Shown piece after piece: positions 1 through 8,699 of a DNA stretch of 64,000 nt. The notes beneath the pieces are model-generated. The model worked only from the letters and a program-made list of their open reading frames with translations, did not search any database and was not told the DNA's origin. The number at the start of each line of letters is the position of its first letter. Position 1 is the first letter of the stretch. The DNA is taken from positions 40,824 to 104,823 of the forward strand of contig JAOAAY010000011.1 of assembly GCA_026418615.1 (NCBI GenBank). Reading direction: 5' to 3'. Origin of the DNA: Candidatus Sumerlaeaceae bacterium (lineage in GTDB: Bacteria > Sumerlaeota > Sumerlaeia > Sumerlaeales > Sumerlaeaceae). The translations under genes and the position numbers were made by a program.

Positions 1-554
1 GCTTCGGCGAGATGGATGAATTCGTCCGAGAGAAAGCGCGCTGCCGCCGTTGGCGGCAACCGCAGCCGACGATCCAGCAAAAACTCCCGCTGCGCAAAGA
101 AACTGAAACCCGAAATAAAAATCATGCACACCGACGCGTCGAGTGCCATCTCGCGCAGGGCTTCGATTTCGAGGACAAGGTTTCGCCAGCCGGCCTGCTG
201 GTCGGGGAAGTCGAGATAGAGGACCGGCTCGCGCGAGCCGGCCGCGGCGCGCAGGAGGGCCGCCGCATCGGGGGTGTCGCGCTCGCAGAGTGCGTGCACT
301 CGCGGCAGGTCTGCCGGCGCAATATCCGGCCGGATCTCGCCGCGCGCCAGCCGTTCGGCGCGCGCCGCCTCCAGCACCGCTGCCTCCAGCCGCGCCCGCA
401 TGGGCATGCCAAAATCCGCCACCTCGACAAGCGCCGACGGCGGATCCGCCAACAACGCCACGGCGTGGTCCGGCTGGTCAGCGCGCAGCGCCGCCTCAAC
501 AGCCTCCAGATACGAAAGGGCATTCGACCATTTTTCTGTATGCCGCCAAAACAT
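1..554 (-). CDS. Hypothetical protein, 3' end outside window
   Basis: This is the N-terminal part (about 184 codons) of a minus-strand gene that starts at an ATG at 554 and runs off the left edge. The frame is open throughout and has the same G/C-rich third positions as its neighbours. The visible protein is Ala/Leu/Arg-rich and looks helical, with an aromatic-acidic patch LYLDFPDQ (residues 112-119) and a hydrophobic stretch CMIFISGFSFF (143-153). I see no signal peptide and no family motif I recognise. It is divergent from the ModE-like regulator that follows. The missing C-terminus may carry the informative domain. Confidence 0.6.
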   Translation of the reverse strand, partial: MFWRHTEKWSNALSYLEAVEAALRADQPDHAVALLADPPSALVEVADFGMPMRARLEAAVLEAARAERLARGEIRPDIAPADLPRVHALCERDTPDAAALLRAAAGSREPVLYLDFPDQQAGWRNLVLEIEALREMALDASVCMIFISGFSFFAQREFLLDRRLRLPPTAAARFLSDEFIHLAE

Positions 555-678
555 AAGCCATACCCTGCACCCGACCGCTATCGGCAATAAACCGGAATTT
601 GCAGCGATGATCCCGGCCTTGCCGTGCGCACCGATTCTGGCTTGCCGCGCGCGCCTTTGCCGGATTGAGTCGCCATGC

Positions 679-1038
679 ATGGCAGGCGACGCGTCCAGAC
701 ACATCCGGCTGCGCATCAACACACCGGCAGGCGAACCGGCGATTGGTCCGGGCAAGGCCGACTTGTTGGAACAAATTGCCCGGACTGGCTCGATCTCCGC
801 CGCAGCGCGCGCCCTGGGGATGTCCTTCCGCCGGGCATGGACGCTGGTTCAAATCATGAACTCCGCCTTCAGAGACCCGGTCGTAGTTTGCGATACCGGA
901 GGCGTGCGCGGCGGCGGCGCGCGGCTGACGGCCAACGGCCGCCGGATCCTCGCCGACTACCGCGCAGCGGAGCAGGCCGCTCTGCAAGCGGCGCTCCCTC
1001 ACATCCGCCGCATCCGACGGCGCATGACCAGGGACTGA
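679..1038 (+). CDS. ModE-like single-domain winged-helix regulator
   Basis: A 119-residue DNA-binding protein matching the N-terminal domain of the molybdate regulator ModE. Signature pieces are LLEQIARTGSISAAARALG, MSFRRAWTLVQIMN, the glycine-rich wing GGVRGGGARLTANGRRIL and a basic tail RRIRRRMTRD. The two C-terminal molybdate-binding (Mop) domains of classical ModE are absent, so ligand sensing, if any, must come from elsewhere. I chose the ATG at 679 because it puts the family's beta-strand start (IRLRIN) near the N-terminus; an in-frame ATG at 607 would add 24 unconserved residues. It sits upstream of a BtuCD-type transporter operon, with one prepilin gene between, which makes metal or oxyanion control plausible but unproven. 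Confidence 0.85.
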   Translation: MAGDASRHIRLRINTPAGEPAIGPGKADLLEQIARTGSISAAARALGMSFRRAWTLVQIMNSAFRDPVVVCDTGGVRGGGARLTANGRRILADYRAAEQAALQAALPHIRRIRRRMTRD

Positions 1039-1090
1039 CGCCGCGCACCCGATTGGCTTTGACAAGCGCAGCCCGCCGAGGGCGTTATGC

Positions 1091-1801
1091 ATGACCAAAC
1101 ATAACGGAGCCGCGATCCTTGCCGTGACGCCACAAACGCAAATCCCGCCGGCGGGCTGCAACCGCGACCACCGGGCTTTCACGCTTGTTGAACTGCTGAT
1201 TGTCGTCGCGATCATCGCCATCCTTGCGGCGATTGCCATGCCCAACTATCTTGAGGCACAGACAAGGTCCAAGGTTTCACGAACCAAGGCAGACATGCGA
1301 AGCCTGGCTGCCGCCATCGAGGCTTACCGCGTGGACACCAATCATTACCCGCCGCCCTACGGCGTGGCCGTTGGCGGTCGCGATTCGCTTTCGATCCTGT
1401 CAACCCCGCTGGCCTATATCACCTCGGGCAAACTGCTCGACCCGTTTGCATCCCAGAACCCCGCCATCAACCGCGTGGCGCTGACCTACGAAGCCATGAA
1501 CGCCTTCAACCAGATCATCGAGTCGCCCGCGCTGCCGCCGTACTCGGTGGCGCCGTCCGACCCTACGGCTCAGCCCACCATGTGGTGGTGGGTCGCCTCG
1601 CGCGGACCCAACCAGCGCTACGACGGTTTTGGTGTCGCTCCCAACCCGAGCATCCAACAGGCGATCTATGAGGCGGACCTGAACCCCGGCGCATGGCTGG
1701 GGATGGTGTACGATGCCACAAACGGAACGGTCAGTCGCGGCAATATCTATCGCGCCGGTGGCGCAGTGGCGGGGTTTGCCGGCCGCTCGATGATGCGCTG
1801 A
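1091..1801 (+). CDS. Prepilin-type protein with C-terminal YDATNGTVS signature
   Basis: A 236-residue type IV pilin/GspG-like protein. The leader is long (about 28 residues) and is followed by the class III cleavage region RA-FTLVELLIVVAIIA and the typical hydrophobic helix. Processing would leave Phe as the first mature residue and Glu at +5. After the helix comes PNYLEAQTRSKVSRTKADM, then a globular domain ending in VYDATNGTVSRGNI. The same helix-adjacent and C-terminal signatures recur in the prepilins at 24192-24827 and 60566-61240, so this is one paralogous family. The ATG at 1091 has a GAGGGC a few bases upstream. It would be exported and processed by a prepilin peptidase; its assembly role is unknown. 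Confidence 0.85.
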   Translation: MTKHNGAAILAVTPQTQIPPAGCNRDHRAFTLVELLIVVAIIAILAAIAMPNYLEAQTRSKVSRTKADMRSLAAAIEAYRVDTNHYPPPYGVAVGGRDSLSILSTPLAYITSGKLLDPFASQNPAINRVALTYEAMNAFNQIIESPALPPYSVAPSDPTAQPTMWWWVASRGPNQRYDGFGVAPNPSIQQAIYEADLNPGAWLGMVYDATNGTVSRGNIYRAGGAVAGFAGRSMMR

Positions 1802-1842
1802 TCCCGCACCGGCTGGCCACGGCCTATTTGAGGAGACGGCGT

Positions 1843-2619
1843 GTGTGGGAACTTTATGACGAACTGATCGAGTCAGTGCCGGCAGACTTGGCGGTGGAGG
1901 AGTGCGTCGCCGGACTGCACTGGACGCTCGTCCGGTCTGCCGGCACCGGTGCAGCCATGACGCCGCCGTTTGCGCACGGCATGTCGGTCACCGCTGCAGG
2001 CCGCCTTGTGGGCCTGCCGGTGCGTGATCTGGCCGCCCGCATCAAGTCGTGGAATCCGCTGGATGCCGCGCTGGGGCTGGCCGCCATCAATTCGTATGTC
2101 AACACCGAGGCGCAACTCGCCCGCGCTTTCGGGCCGCAACCCGGCCGCCACACCGCCAATATCTTCGACGCCCTTCGCGGCCAACTTCGCGGGCGCCGGG
2201 TGGGTATCGTGGGTCACTTTAGGGGTGTCGAGTCGCTGCGCGAGATGTGCGACCTGACCATTTTCGAACTGGCGCCGCAGGAGGGAGACCTGCCGGCGGT
2301 GGCCTGCGAGTATCTGCTTCCGTCCATGGAATATGTGTTTCTCACCGGCACAACCCTGCTCAACAAGACCCTGCCGAGGCTGCTTGAGTTGTGCCGCGGT
2401 GCGCGCGTGGCCATTGCCGGGCCCAGCACCCCCATGTCGCCCGTGCTGCTGGCCCGCGGCGCCGAGTGGGTCGCGGGCACCGTGATCCTCGACCCGCAAG
2501 TTGTCTTCCGCCAGATCCGCGAGGGCGGCGGACATCATGACTTTGCCGGCTCGGAGACCCAGATGCGCTTGTATGCGCGCGGGGACGCCTTGGCCGGCGC
2601 GCGCGGCGTGACGGGATGA
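1843..2619 (+). CDS. DUF4213/DUF364 domain protein (putative metal-chelation family)
   Basis: A 258-residue cytoplasmic protein combining an N-terminal DUF4213-like domain (about 1-110; ...GLPVRDLAARIKSWNPLDA...) with a C-terminal Rossmann-like DUF364 domain (GRRVGIVGHF near 120, then ELAPQEGD, FLTGTTLLNKTL, AGPSTPMSP). The family is described as putative heavy-metal chelating and often adjoins FecCD-type ABC transporters, as here. The GTG start at 1843 is chosen because AGGAGA lies six bases upstream, whereas an earlier in-frame start would overlap the prepilin gene. The stop overlaps the permease start, so it is translationally coupled to the transporter. The substrate is not evident from sequence. 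Confidence 0.8.
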   Translation: MWELYDELIESVPADLAVEECVAGLHWTLVRSAGTGAAMTPPFAHGMSVTAAGRLVGLPVRDLAARIKSWNPLDAALGLAAINSYVNTEAQLARAFGPQPGRHTANIFDALRGQLRGRRVGIVGHFRGVESLREMCDLTIFELAPQEGDLPAVACEYLLPSMEYVFLTGTTLLNKTLPRLLELCRGARVAIAGPSTPMSPVLLARGAEWVAGTVILDPQVVFRQIREGGGHHDFAGSETQMRLYARGDALAGARGVTG

Positions 2620-3686
2620 TGTCGTCGTCCAAATCCCCGACCGGCGGAGACGCCGCCGTGATTTCCTTCGCGCGGCAGCCCTCAGCCGTGATGGCCTGTC
2701 TCGTCGTATTGCTGGCCGCCGCGGCGACCCTGTCGCTGTTTGCAGGCCGCTACGCGGTCTCGGCGCGCGATGTTGTGTCGGTGCTGATGCGCCTTGCGCG
2801 CGGCGATACCATGGCGGCGATGGACAGCGCACAAGCCGTCCTGCTGCATGTGCGCCTGCCGCGCATCGTTGCAGCCATCGCCATCGGCGGCGCACTCTCT
2901 GCCGCAGGGGCTGCCTATCAGGGCATGTTCAGAAATCCTATGGTGTCGCCTGATATTCTGGGGGCTTCCGCCGGGGCCTGTTTCGGCGTGGCCCTCGGCA
3001 TTCTGCTGGGCTGGCCTGTAGCGGCAGTTCAAGCCGTTGCGTTCGTTTGCGGGTTGGCCGCCGTCGCCCTCACCTGCACCATCAGTTCCCGGCTCAGCCG
3101 CGATCCGGATTCCATCCTTGTCCTTGTGCTGGCTGGCATCGTCGTGGGCGCGGTGTTCATGTCGCTGGTCATGCTCGTCAAGTCCGTGGCCGACCCGTAC
3201 AGCAAACTGCCTGCCATCACTTTCTGGCTGATGGGCAGTCTGGCGGCCGTGACCGCCCGGGATGTGCCGCTGCTGGCCGTGCCGATCCTGGGCGGGCTGG
3301 TCCCCCTGATGCTGCTGCGCTGGCGGCTCAATGTCCTGTCGCTGGGGGATGACGAAGCCCGCGCCTTGGGTGTGAACACGCAGCGCCTGCGGCTGGTTGT
3401 CGTGACCTGCTCCACGCTCATGACTGCGGTGACGGTTGCCGTGGGCGGCGTCGTGGGATGGGTGGGACTGGTGATTCCGCATGTTGCGCGCATGTTGGTG
3501 GGGCCGGATTTCCGGTTTCTGCTTCCGGGGGCCTTGCTGCTCGGCGGCGCCTACTTGCTCTTGGTGGACGCGCTGGCGCGCAGCGCGCTGGCCACCGAGA
3601 TCCCGCTGGGCATACTGACTTCGCTGATCGGCGCGCCCGTGTTCATCTATTTGCTGGCACGCGTCAAGCGGGGGGGTTGGGCATGA
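2616..3686 (+). CDS. FecCD/BtuC-family ABC transporter permease
   Basis: A 356-residue polytopic inner-membrane permease of the iron-siderophore/cobalamin/type II molybdate class. Hydrophobic segments occur throughout, and the family stretch GAAYQGMFRNPMVSPDILG (about 95-115) and the C-terminal GWVGLVIPHVARMLVGPD (about 280-297) are conserved. The family usually has about 330 residues and ten membrane helices; the extra length is an N-terminal extension. It overlaps the preceding gene by four bases and the ATPase gene by four (ATGA), forming a tight operon. FecCD-type permeases also carry molybdate/tungstate (Haemophilus MolB), which matters given the nearby ModE-like regulator. Confidence 0.92.
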   Translation: MMSSSKSPTGGDAAVISFARQPSAVMACLVVLLAAAATLSLFAGRYAVSARDVVSVLMRLARGDTMAAMDSAQAVLLHVRLPRIVAAIAIGGALSAAGAAYQGMFRNPMVSPDILGASAGACFGVALGILLGWPVAAVQAVAFVCGLAAVALTCTISSRLSRDPDSILVLVLAGIVVGAVFMSLVMLVKSVADPYSKLPAITFWLMGSLAAVTARDVPLLAVPILGGLVPLMLLRWRLNVLSLGDDEARALGVNTQRLRLVVVTCSTLMTAVTVAVGGVVGWVGLVIPHVARMLVGPDFRFLLPGALLLGGAYLLLVDALARSALATEIPLGILTSLIGAPVFIYLLARVKRGGWA

Positions 3687-4477
3687 GGCTCGAAGTCCGC
3701 CATCTCGATTGCGGATACGGCACCCACGCGGTTGCGCGCGATGTCTCGCTGACGGTGAACGGGGGAGAGGTCGTGTGTTTGCTCGGACCCAACGGATCGG
3801 GCAAGACCACCCTGTTCAAGACCGTGCTCGGCTTGCTGCGCCGTCTTGCTGGCAGTATAACCCTTGACGGCTCGGAAACATCCCACTGGAGCCAGAACCG
3901 GCTGGCGCGCGAAATCGCCTATGTGCCTCAGTCGCACACGCCGCTGTTTCCGTATCGTGTCCTCGATGTGGTCGTCATGGGCCGCGCTGCCCGTCTGGGC
4001 CTGTTCGCCGCCCCCGGCCGGCGTGATCTGGAACTGGCCCGGGCCGCCCTCGACGAGGCCGGCATCGGCCACCTTGCCGGGCGTCCCTACACGGAAATCA
4101 GCGGCGGAGAGCGCCAGATGGTACTCATCACCCGGGCGCTCGTGCAGGAGGCCCGCCTGCTGGTCATGGACGAGCCCACATCCAACCTCGATTTCGGCAA
4201 CCAGGTTCGCGTCTTGCGCCGCATGCGCGATCTGGCAGCCGGGGGAATCGGGATTCTGATGACCACGCACTACCCCAACCATGCGCTGATTTGCGCCGAC
4301 CGGGTGGCCATCCTGCACGACGGACATATGGTGGCTCAAGGCGCGCCGGCCGAGGTCATTACGGAACAGATGTTGTCCGCCATCTATCGGGTTGATACGC
4401 GCATTCACCGCCTCGGGGGCGGGCACGAATCGCCGGCGCTCGTCTGCACTCCGCACCTGGGAGCCAAGCGACTATGA
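3683..4477 (+). CDS. FecE/BtuD-type ABC transporter ATP-binding protein
   Basis: A 264-residue nucleotide-binding subunit for the preceding permease. It has Walker A GPNGSGKTT (about 32-40), a Q-loop at PQSHTPLF, the signature ISGGERQMV, Walker B LLVMDEPTSNLD and the H-loop TTHYPNHA. The ATG at 3683 overlaps the permease stop as ATGA, the usual coupling in this operon, and the gene in turn overlaps the binding-protein gene by four bases. All catalytic elements are intact. Substrate specificity is set by the permease and the binding protein, not by this subunit. Confidence 0.95.
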   Translation: MRLEVRHLDCGYGTHAVARDVSLTVNGGEVVCLLGPNGSGKTTLFKTVLGLLRRLAGSITLDGSETSHWSQNRLAREIAYVPQSHTPLFPYRVLDVVVMGRAARLGLFAAPGRRDLELARAALDEAGIGHLAGRPYTEISGGERQMVLITRALVQEARLLVMDEPTSNLDFGNQVRVLRRMRDLAAGGIGILMTTHYPNHALICADRVAILHDGHMVAQGAPAEVITEQMLSAIYRVDTRIHRLGGGHESPALVCTPHLGAKRL

Positions 4478-5595
4478 CCGGACGCATCGCGCGGCTCGTG
4501 GCCCTCGCGCTGACGCTGACCGTTTGGGGCGGCCCCGCCAGGGTTGGCCACGGTGCCACACCCGACGCGGACGCTGCCGCCCGGCGCCCAACGCGGCTCA
4601 TGGAGGACATGGTCGGCCGCACCGTGGAGATTCCACTTAATATCAAAAAGGTTTATTCTACCAGTCCGGCGGGAACTGTGCTCGTGTATGTTCTTGCACC
4701 GGAGTTGCTCGCCGGCTGGAACTATCCGCTCACTCCCGCCGAACAGGCATGGATTCCCCAACCGTACCGGTCGTTGCCCGTCCTTGGCGGATGGTTCAGC
4801 ACCGGCGTGACCGCGAATTTGGAGGAGATTGTGCGGGCACGCCCGGATTTGATCCTCAGCATGGGCACGACCGACACCCTTTCCGTGTCGCAGAGCGAAC
4901 GGCTGCAGCAGCAGAGCGGAATCCCCGTGCTGATGATGAGCGGGCATTTGGAGCAACTGCCCGCGGCCCTCGAGTTTGCCGGGCGTTTGTTTCAGTGCTC
5001 CCAACGCGCCACACAACTGGCCGGGTATGCCGCCCGAGTCCTTGCCGAAGCGCGTGCCGCGGCCGCCTCGCAAACGCCGCGCGTGCGCATCTATTATGCG
5101 CAAGGGCCGCGCGGACTCGAAACCGACCCGGCAGGGTCCTATCACACCGAAATCCTTGACCTCCTCGGCGGTATCAATGTGGCCCAAGGTCTGCCCCGAT
5201 CCGGCAAAGGGCGTGTCACCGTGTCGCCGGAGCAAGTTCTCGCCTGGGATCCTGACCTGATTATCGCGGGATACGACACGGGCCGGCAACCGAACTTGCA
5301 GCGCGGGCGGCTGACTGAAGACCCGGTCTGGCGTCAATTGAAAGCCGTCCGACAGGGGCGCGTCGTGGTGACGCCTCAAGTGCCATTCAACTGGTTTGAT
5401 CGGCCGCCGTCGGTGAATCGCCTCATTGGCGTCCGCTGGGTGGGGCGGCTTTTACATCCGAAGGCGTTCGGCGGCGACCTCCGGAAGGATGTATGTGAAT
5501 TCTATAAACTCTTTTACCGGCTCGAACTGACCGACGAACAGGTTGACGACCTCCTGCGCTTCGCCCTGCCATCCGCCGGGCCCGACCCGGAGTAG
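4474..5595 (+). CDS. Periplasmic substrate-binding protein, FecB/BtuF-like
   Basis: A 373-residue exported binding protein with an N-terminal signal peptide (about 1-29: basic start, then LVALALTLTVWGG, and a small-residue cleavage region at GHGA). The mature part has the two-lobe TroA/BtuF layout: DMVGRTVEIP (about 47), a first lobe ending near LEEIVRARPDLILSMG, a connecting helix around residues 150-200, and a second lobe with VTVSPEQVLAWDPDLIIAG. I see no lipobox cysteine at the cleavage site. It completes the permease/ATPase set upstream. Ligand could be ferric chelate, cobalamin or an oxyanion; the sequence does not decide. Confidence 0.88.
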   Translation: MTGRIARLVALALTLTVWGGPARVGHGATPDADAAARRPTRLMEDMVGRTVEIPLNIKKVYSTSPAGTVLVYVLAPELLAGWNYPLTPAEQAWIPQPYRSLPVLGGWFSTGVTANLEEIVRARPDLILSMGTTDTLSVSQSERLQQQSGIPVLMMSGHLEQLPAALEFAGRLFQCSQRATQLAGYAARVLAEARAAAASQTPRVRIYYAQGPRGLETDPAGSYHTEILDLLGGINVAQGLPRSGKGRVTVSPEQVLAWDPDLIIAGYDTGRQPNLQRGRLTEDPVWRQLKAVRQGRVVVTPQVPFNWFDRPPSVNRLIGVRWVGRLLHPKAFGGDLRKDVCEFYKLFYRLELTDEQVDDLLRFALPSAGPDPE

Positions 5596-5601
5596 CGCGG
5601 G

Positions 5602-6216
5602 ATGACTGCGGAACTGGCCGGATGTTTCGGACCCGCACCGCCGCCGCGCGGGGCGAAATGGATGCTCTCGGGAGCGATTCAATCAGGCAAAACCACAGGT
5701 CTCGAGCGCCTCATCCACGCCTTGCGGCAGGCCACGCCGCCATGGCGCGTCGGCGGACTGGTGTGTCCCGGGATTTATCATGCCGGCAGCAAGGTGGCCT
5801 GCCGGGGCTACTGCTGCCTGAGCGGCGAGTCGTTTGTGCTCGGCATCCGGCAACCGCTGTCCGACGATGTCCGCGAGTCGCTCGAGCAGGAGTTCGGCGC
5901 AGGCTGCTGTCACCAACCTGGTCAGGTTGTTGGTTCATGGCTGCTGTTTGACAGCGGATTGGGGCGCGCGGCCGCGGCGATCACGCAAGCCGTCAAGGCT
6001 TCCTGCGATTTGGTCGTCGTGGACGAATTTGGCCCGCTGGAACTCGATGGCCGCGGCCTTCGGGCTGCCGTGGATCAGGCTGTCGCTGCGGGAGCGCCGC
6101 TGCTTCTTGTTGTAAGAGAAACTCTTGTCGAGCCGGTGCGACACCTGTACGGCGAATTTCACCTGTTGCGGGTGCCGGGGGAAAAACCACCCGTGGCACG
6201 GCCCGATTCGAATTGA
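5602..6216 (+). CDS. P-loop nucleoside-triphosphatase, THEP1/DUF2478-like
   Basis: A 204-residue P-loop NTPase beginning six bases after the binding-protein stop. Walker A is LSGAIQSGKTTG (about 23-34) and Walker B is LVVVDEFGPLEL (about 137-148), with conserved Cys residues at VACRGYCCL (about 69-77). The layout matches the small NTPases of the THEP1/DUF2478 type, which are repeatedly found beside metal or molybdate uptake and cofactor genes. Its place at the end of the operon suggests a role in handling or inserting the imported element, perhaps analogous to MobB-type P-loop proteins. That role is inference. Confidence 0.75.
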   Translation: MTAELAGCFGPAPPPRGAKWMLSGAIQSGKTTGLERLIHALRQATPPWRVGGLVCPGIYHAGSKVACRGYCCLSGESFVLGIRQPLSDDVRESLEQEFGAGCCHQPGQVVGSWLLFDSGLGRAAAAITQAVKASCDLVVVDEFGPLELDGRGLRAAVDQAVAAGAPLLLVVRETLVEPVRHLYGEFHLLRVPGEKPPVARPDSN

Positions 6217-6260
6217 ATCGTCCGCTCCGGTGGCGTGTTATCCGTGTCCGGTTTCAGACG

Positions 6261-7268
6261 ATGCGCCGCATTGCCGTGATCATCTTCGTTGTCCTGTTGG
6301 CGGTATTCAGCGTCGCCGCCACATTTTATGTTTCCTATCTTCAGGACCGTCGCAAACGCCCGGTGCCGCTGGCCGGGGACTCGGAGGTGCCCGAGGTGGT
6401 CAGTCCTGCTGATCTGTTGCAACCGCCGGCGGAGGTTGCCGACGCCGGGACATCTCCCACCGCCACGGCCGCGACGCCGGTTGCGCGGGAAGTCATTGTA
6501 TATCCTGACTGGACACCGGGCAGCGACAGTGTCAAGGAGGCACGGCCTGTGAGCGACAATGGCGGCTATGTGCGGCCGCTCTGGTCGCCGGTCGGACTCG
6601 ACATCGTCTTCACGCGGGCCGACGGGCGCGGGCTTTATGTCACCGCGCCTAACAAGCCTGATGTCCGCGTGCTGTCGAGCGATCCCGGCGTTGGGCGCGC
6701 GCCGCGATGGAACATAGACGGCATGAGCCTGCATGTGCGCGAGCCGGACGGACAGTATTCCAACATCATGATTACCGGCGAAAAATATCCGGCGCCACCG
6801 ATTTTCGAAAAGGTTTTCGAGCGCGACGGCGTGATCTATTTCCAGCCCGATGTGGACCAGCCCCCGCGCCGCGTCTCCGGCAGTCAGGATCGCTTTCGCT
6901 CGCCCGTTCTGTCGCCGGACGAAACCCGCGTGGCGTACATTGGACTCCAAACAGGAATTTATTTGTCGCCCGTGGACGGCTCGGAGGCCATCAGCGTGGG
7001 CCGTGGCTTCAACCCCTCCTGGCTGCCGGACTCCTCCGGAATTGTCTACGACATCCCTACGGGCGACGCCAACGCCGTGGTGGATGCCGACCTGTGGTAC
7101 GCCTCGGCCGACGGAACAGAGCGGACGAACCTGACGAACACGCCCGGCGTCATGGAGGTCGAGCCGCATGTGTCTCAGGATGGCGAGCGGATCGCGTTCA
7201 GCAGCGGCGGCACGATCTATGTGGGACGCTTCGACCGGCCTGCGCGCGCTGTGACAACGCCGCGATGA
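6261..7268 (+). CDS. Membrane-anchored TolB/PD40-like beta-propeller protein
   Basis: A 335-residue protein with one N-terminal membrane segment (RRIAVIIFVVLLAVFSVAA, residues 2-20), a Pro/Ala-rich linker, and a periplasmic domain of WD40-like (PD40) blades. Examples are VRPLWSPVGLDIVFT, APRWNIDGMSLHV, SPVLSPDETRVAYIG, NPSWLPDSSGIVYD and EPHVSQDGERIAFSS. I prefer the ATG at 6261; a TTG at 6213 overlapping the upstream stop would add 16 polar residues before the membrane helix. It precedes the NlpC/P60 hydrolase by 70 bases in the same direction. The propeller probably mediates protein or wall contacts; the specific role is unknown. Confidence 0.75.
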   Translation: MRRIAVIIFVVLLAVFSVAATFYVSYLQDRRKRPVPLAGDSEVPEVVSPADLLQPPAEVADAGTSPTATAATPVAREVIVYPDWTPGSDSVKEARPVSDNGGYVRPLWSPVGLDIVFTRADGRGLYVTAPNKPDVRVLSSDPGVGRAPRWNIDGMSLHVREPDGQYSNIMITGEKYPAPPIFEKVFERDGVIYFQPDVDQPPRRVSGSQDRFRSPVLSPDETRVAYIGLQTGIYLSPVDGSEAISVGRGFNPSWLPDSSGIVYDIPTGDANAVVDADLWYASADGTERTNLTNTPGVMEVEPHVSQDGERIAFSSGGTIYVGRFDRPARAVTTPR

Positions 7269-7338
7269 ACGCTCTGCCGCCCATGAATGATGCAACAAGT
7301 GGCTGTTCCCAATTGTTTTTCCGGAGGTCCCCTGTCCC

Positions 7339-8619
7339 GTGATGTCGTCACGCTGGCTCCCCGTTGTTCCGGCCGCAGCGGCCGTTGCTTTTCTTTGCGC
7401 AGAACCGGCGCAAAGTTCCGACACAAAGGTCTCAACCGCCACCGTAGTGTTTGACGCGGCGGCCTCGACATCCACCGACTTTCTCAGCGATGACGAATGG
7501 CGGCGGCTGCCGCGCGAGGAGCGCCGCCGGCGCGCCCGTGCCAGTTATCTCGCCCGCATCGAACCGACGGGCGTCGTCTCGGCCGAGCGGCTCGACCAAT
7601 ATATCCAGCGCTTTCGCGACACCAATGTGTATGACACCCGCCTGTACCTGTTCCGGGTGACGGCGCAAGTGGAGCCGGGGACGACCGGCACAGTCCGTCT
7701 GCGCGGGGAGGTCAATGTCCCGCAGTACCGCTCCGGTGTCGAGGAGTCTCTGCGGATGCTCGGCTTCACGGTGGCAGAGAACGCGATTGCCGTGCTGCCG
7801 GACGCATCGCTCGGCCCTGACAGATATGGGTTTGCCACCACGGCTGCCGCTACGCTCCGACGCGAGCCGCGCCACGATGCCGAGCAGGTCAATTCCGTGG
7901 CCCGCGGCGGTTGGGTGCGGCTGTTGCGCCCAGCCCGGCCCGACGACATGGCCCGCGCCGGCGCCCGCCTCGAGGGATCATGGTTCCTCGCCCAGACCTT
8001 CGAGGGATACCTCGGCTTCGTACCGGCGGAACAGATCCGCCGCGCTCCGAAACTCAGCGCCATTGCCGCCACACTCACCCGACCTCTCGCGCTGCCGGAA
8101 ACCGGCACCACCCTGCCGCTCGGCACGAACCTCGTATCCACGCCTGCCGGATATCGGGTCGGGGGCAGCGACGAGGCATTGCCACCCGACGCGCCGATTG
8201 CGCCGTTGCACGGTGCGGCGCCAACCAAAGAGGAAATCCTCAAGACACTCGAGCCCCTGATGAATGTGAAATATGTTTGGGGCGGAGTGACCGATGGCGG
8301 CATTGATTGCTCCGGGTTGTCGCAGTTTTACTTCCGATCGCGGGGCATTGTGCTGCCCCGCGATGCCGTCCAGCAGGCCATCGTCGGGCAAATCGTCGCT
8401 TGGGGCCGCGATGTCGTGACCGACGCTCAGCCCGGCGACTTGATTTTCTTTGTCAGCGAACAGGGGCGTGTCAGCCATGTCGCCATCTCGCTCGGCGGTG
8501 GTCAGATTGTCCACTCGTCCCGCGACCGCGTGAAACTCGGAACCCTCGACGACCGTGAGGACGAAACCGATGCGCGAAGCCTTGCCGAACGGGCACTGTT
8601 CGCCCGGCGGGTGTACTGA
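7339..8619 (+). CDS. Secreted NlpC/P60 cell-wall peptidase
   Basis: A 426-residue exported peptidoglycan hydrolase. It has a signal peptide (about 1-27), a helical N-terminal region, an SH3-like middle part (about 155-260: TAAATLRREP...GGWVRLLRP...WFLAQTFEGYLGFV) and a C-terminal NlpC/P60 domain from about 298. The catalytic cysteine is in GGIDCSGLSQFYF, the histidine in GRVSHVAISL and the third polar site in IVHSSRD. SH3 plus NlpC/P60 is the common layout of gamma-D-Glu-diamino acid endopeptidases. The start is a GTG at 7339 directly followed by ATG; GGAGG lies 11 bases before the GTG. Confidence 0.88.
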   Translation: MMSSRWLPVVPAAAAVAFLCAEPAQSSDTKVSTATVVFDAAASTSTDFLSDDEWRRLPREERRRRARASYLARIEPTGVVSAERLDQYIQRFRDTNVYDTRLYLFRVTAQVEPGTTGTVRLRGEVNVPQYRSGVEESLRMLGFTVAENAIAVLPDASLGPDRYGFATTAAATLRREPRHDAEQVNSVARGGWVRLLRPARPDDMARAGARLEGSWFLAQTFEGYLGFVPAEQIRRAPKLSAIAATLTRPLALPETGTTLPLGTNLVSTPAGYRVGGSDEALPPDAPIAPLHGAAPTKEEILKTLEPLMNVKYVWGGVTDGGIDCSGLSQFYFRSRGIVLPRDAVQQAIVGQIVAWGRDVVTDAQPGDLIFFVSEQGRVSHVAISLGGGQIVHSSRDRVKLGTLDDREDETDARSLAERALFARRVY

Positions 8620-8699
8620 GACCGCAGAGGCTGTTGACGCCAACCGCAAAAAAGCGCATCAAGTGCGGTTACATCATCTTTCCCGGGAGAAACACCCCG

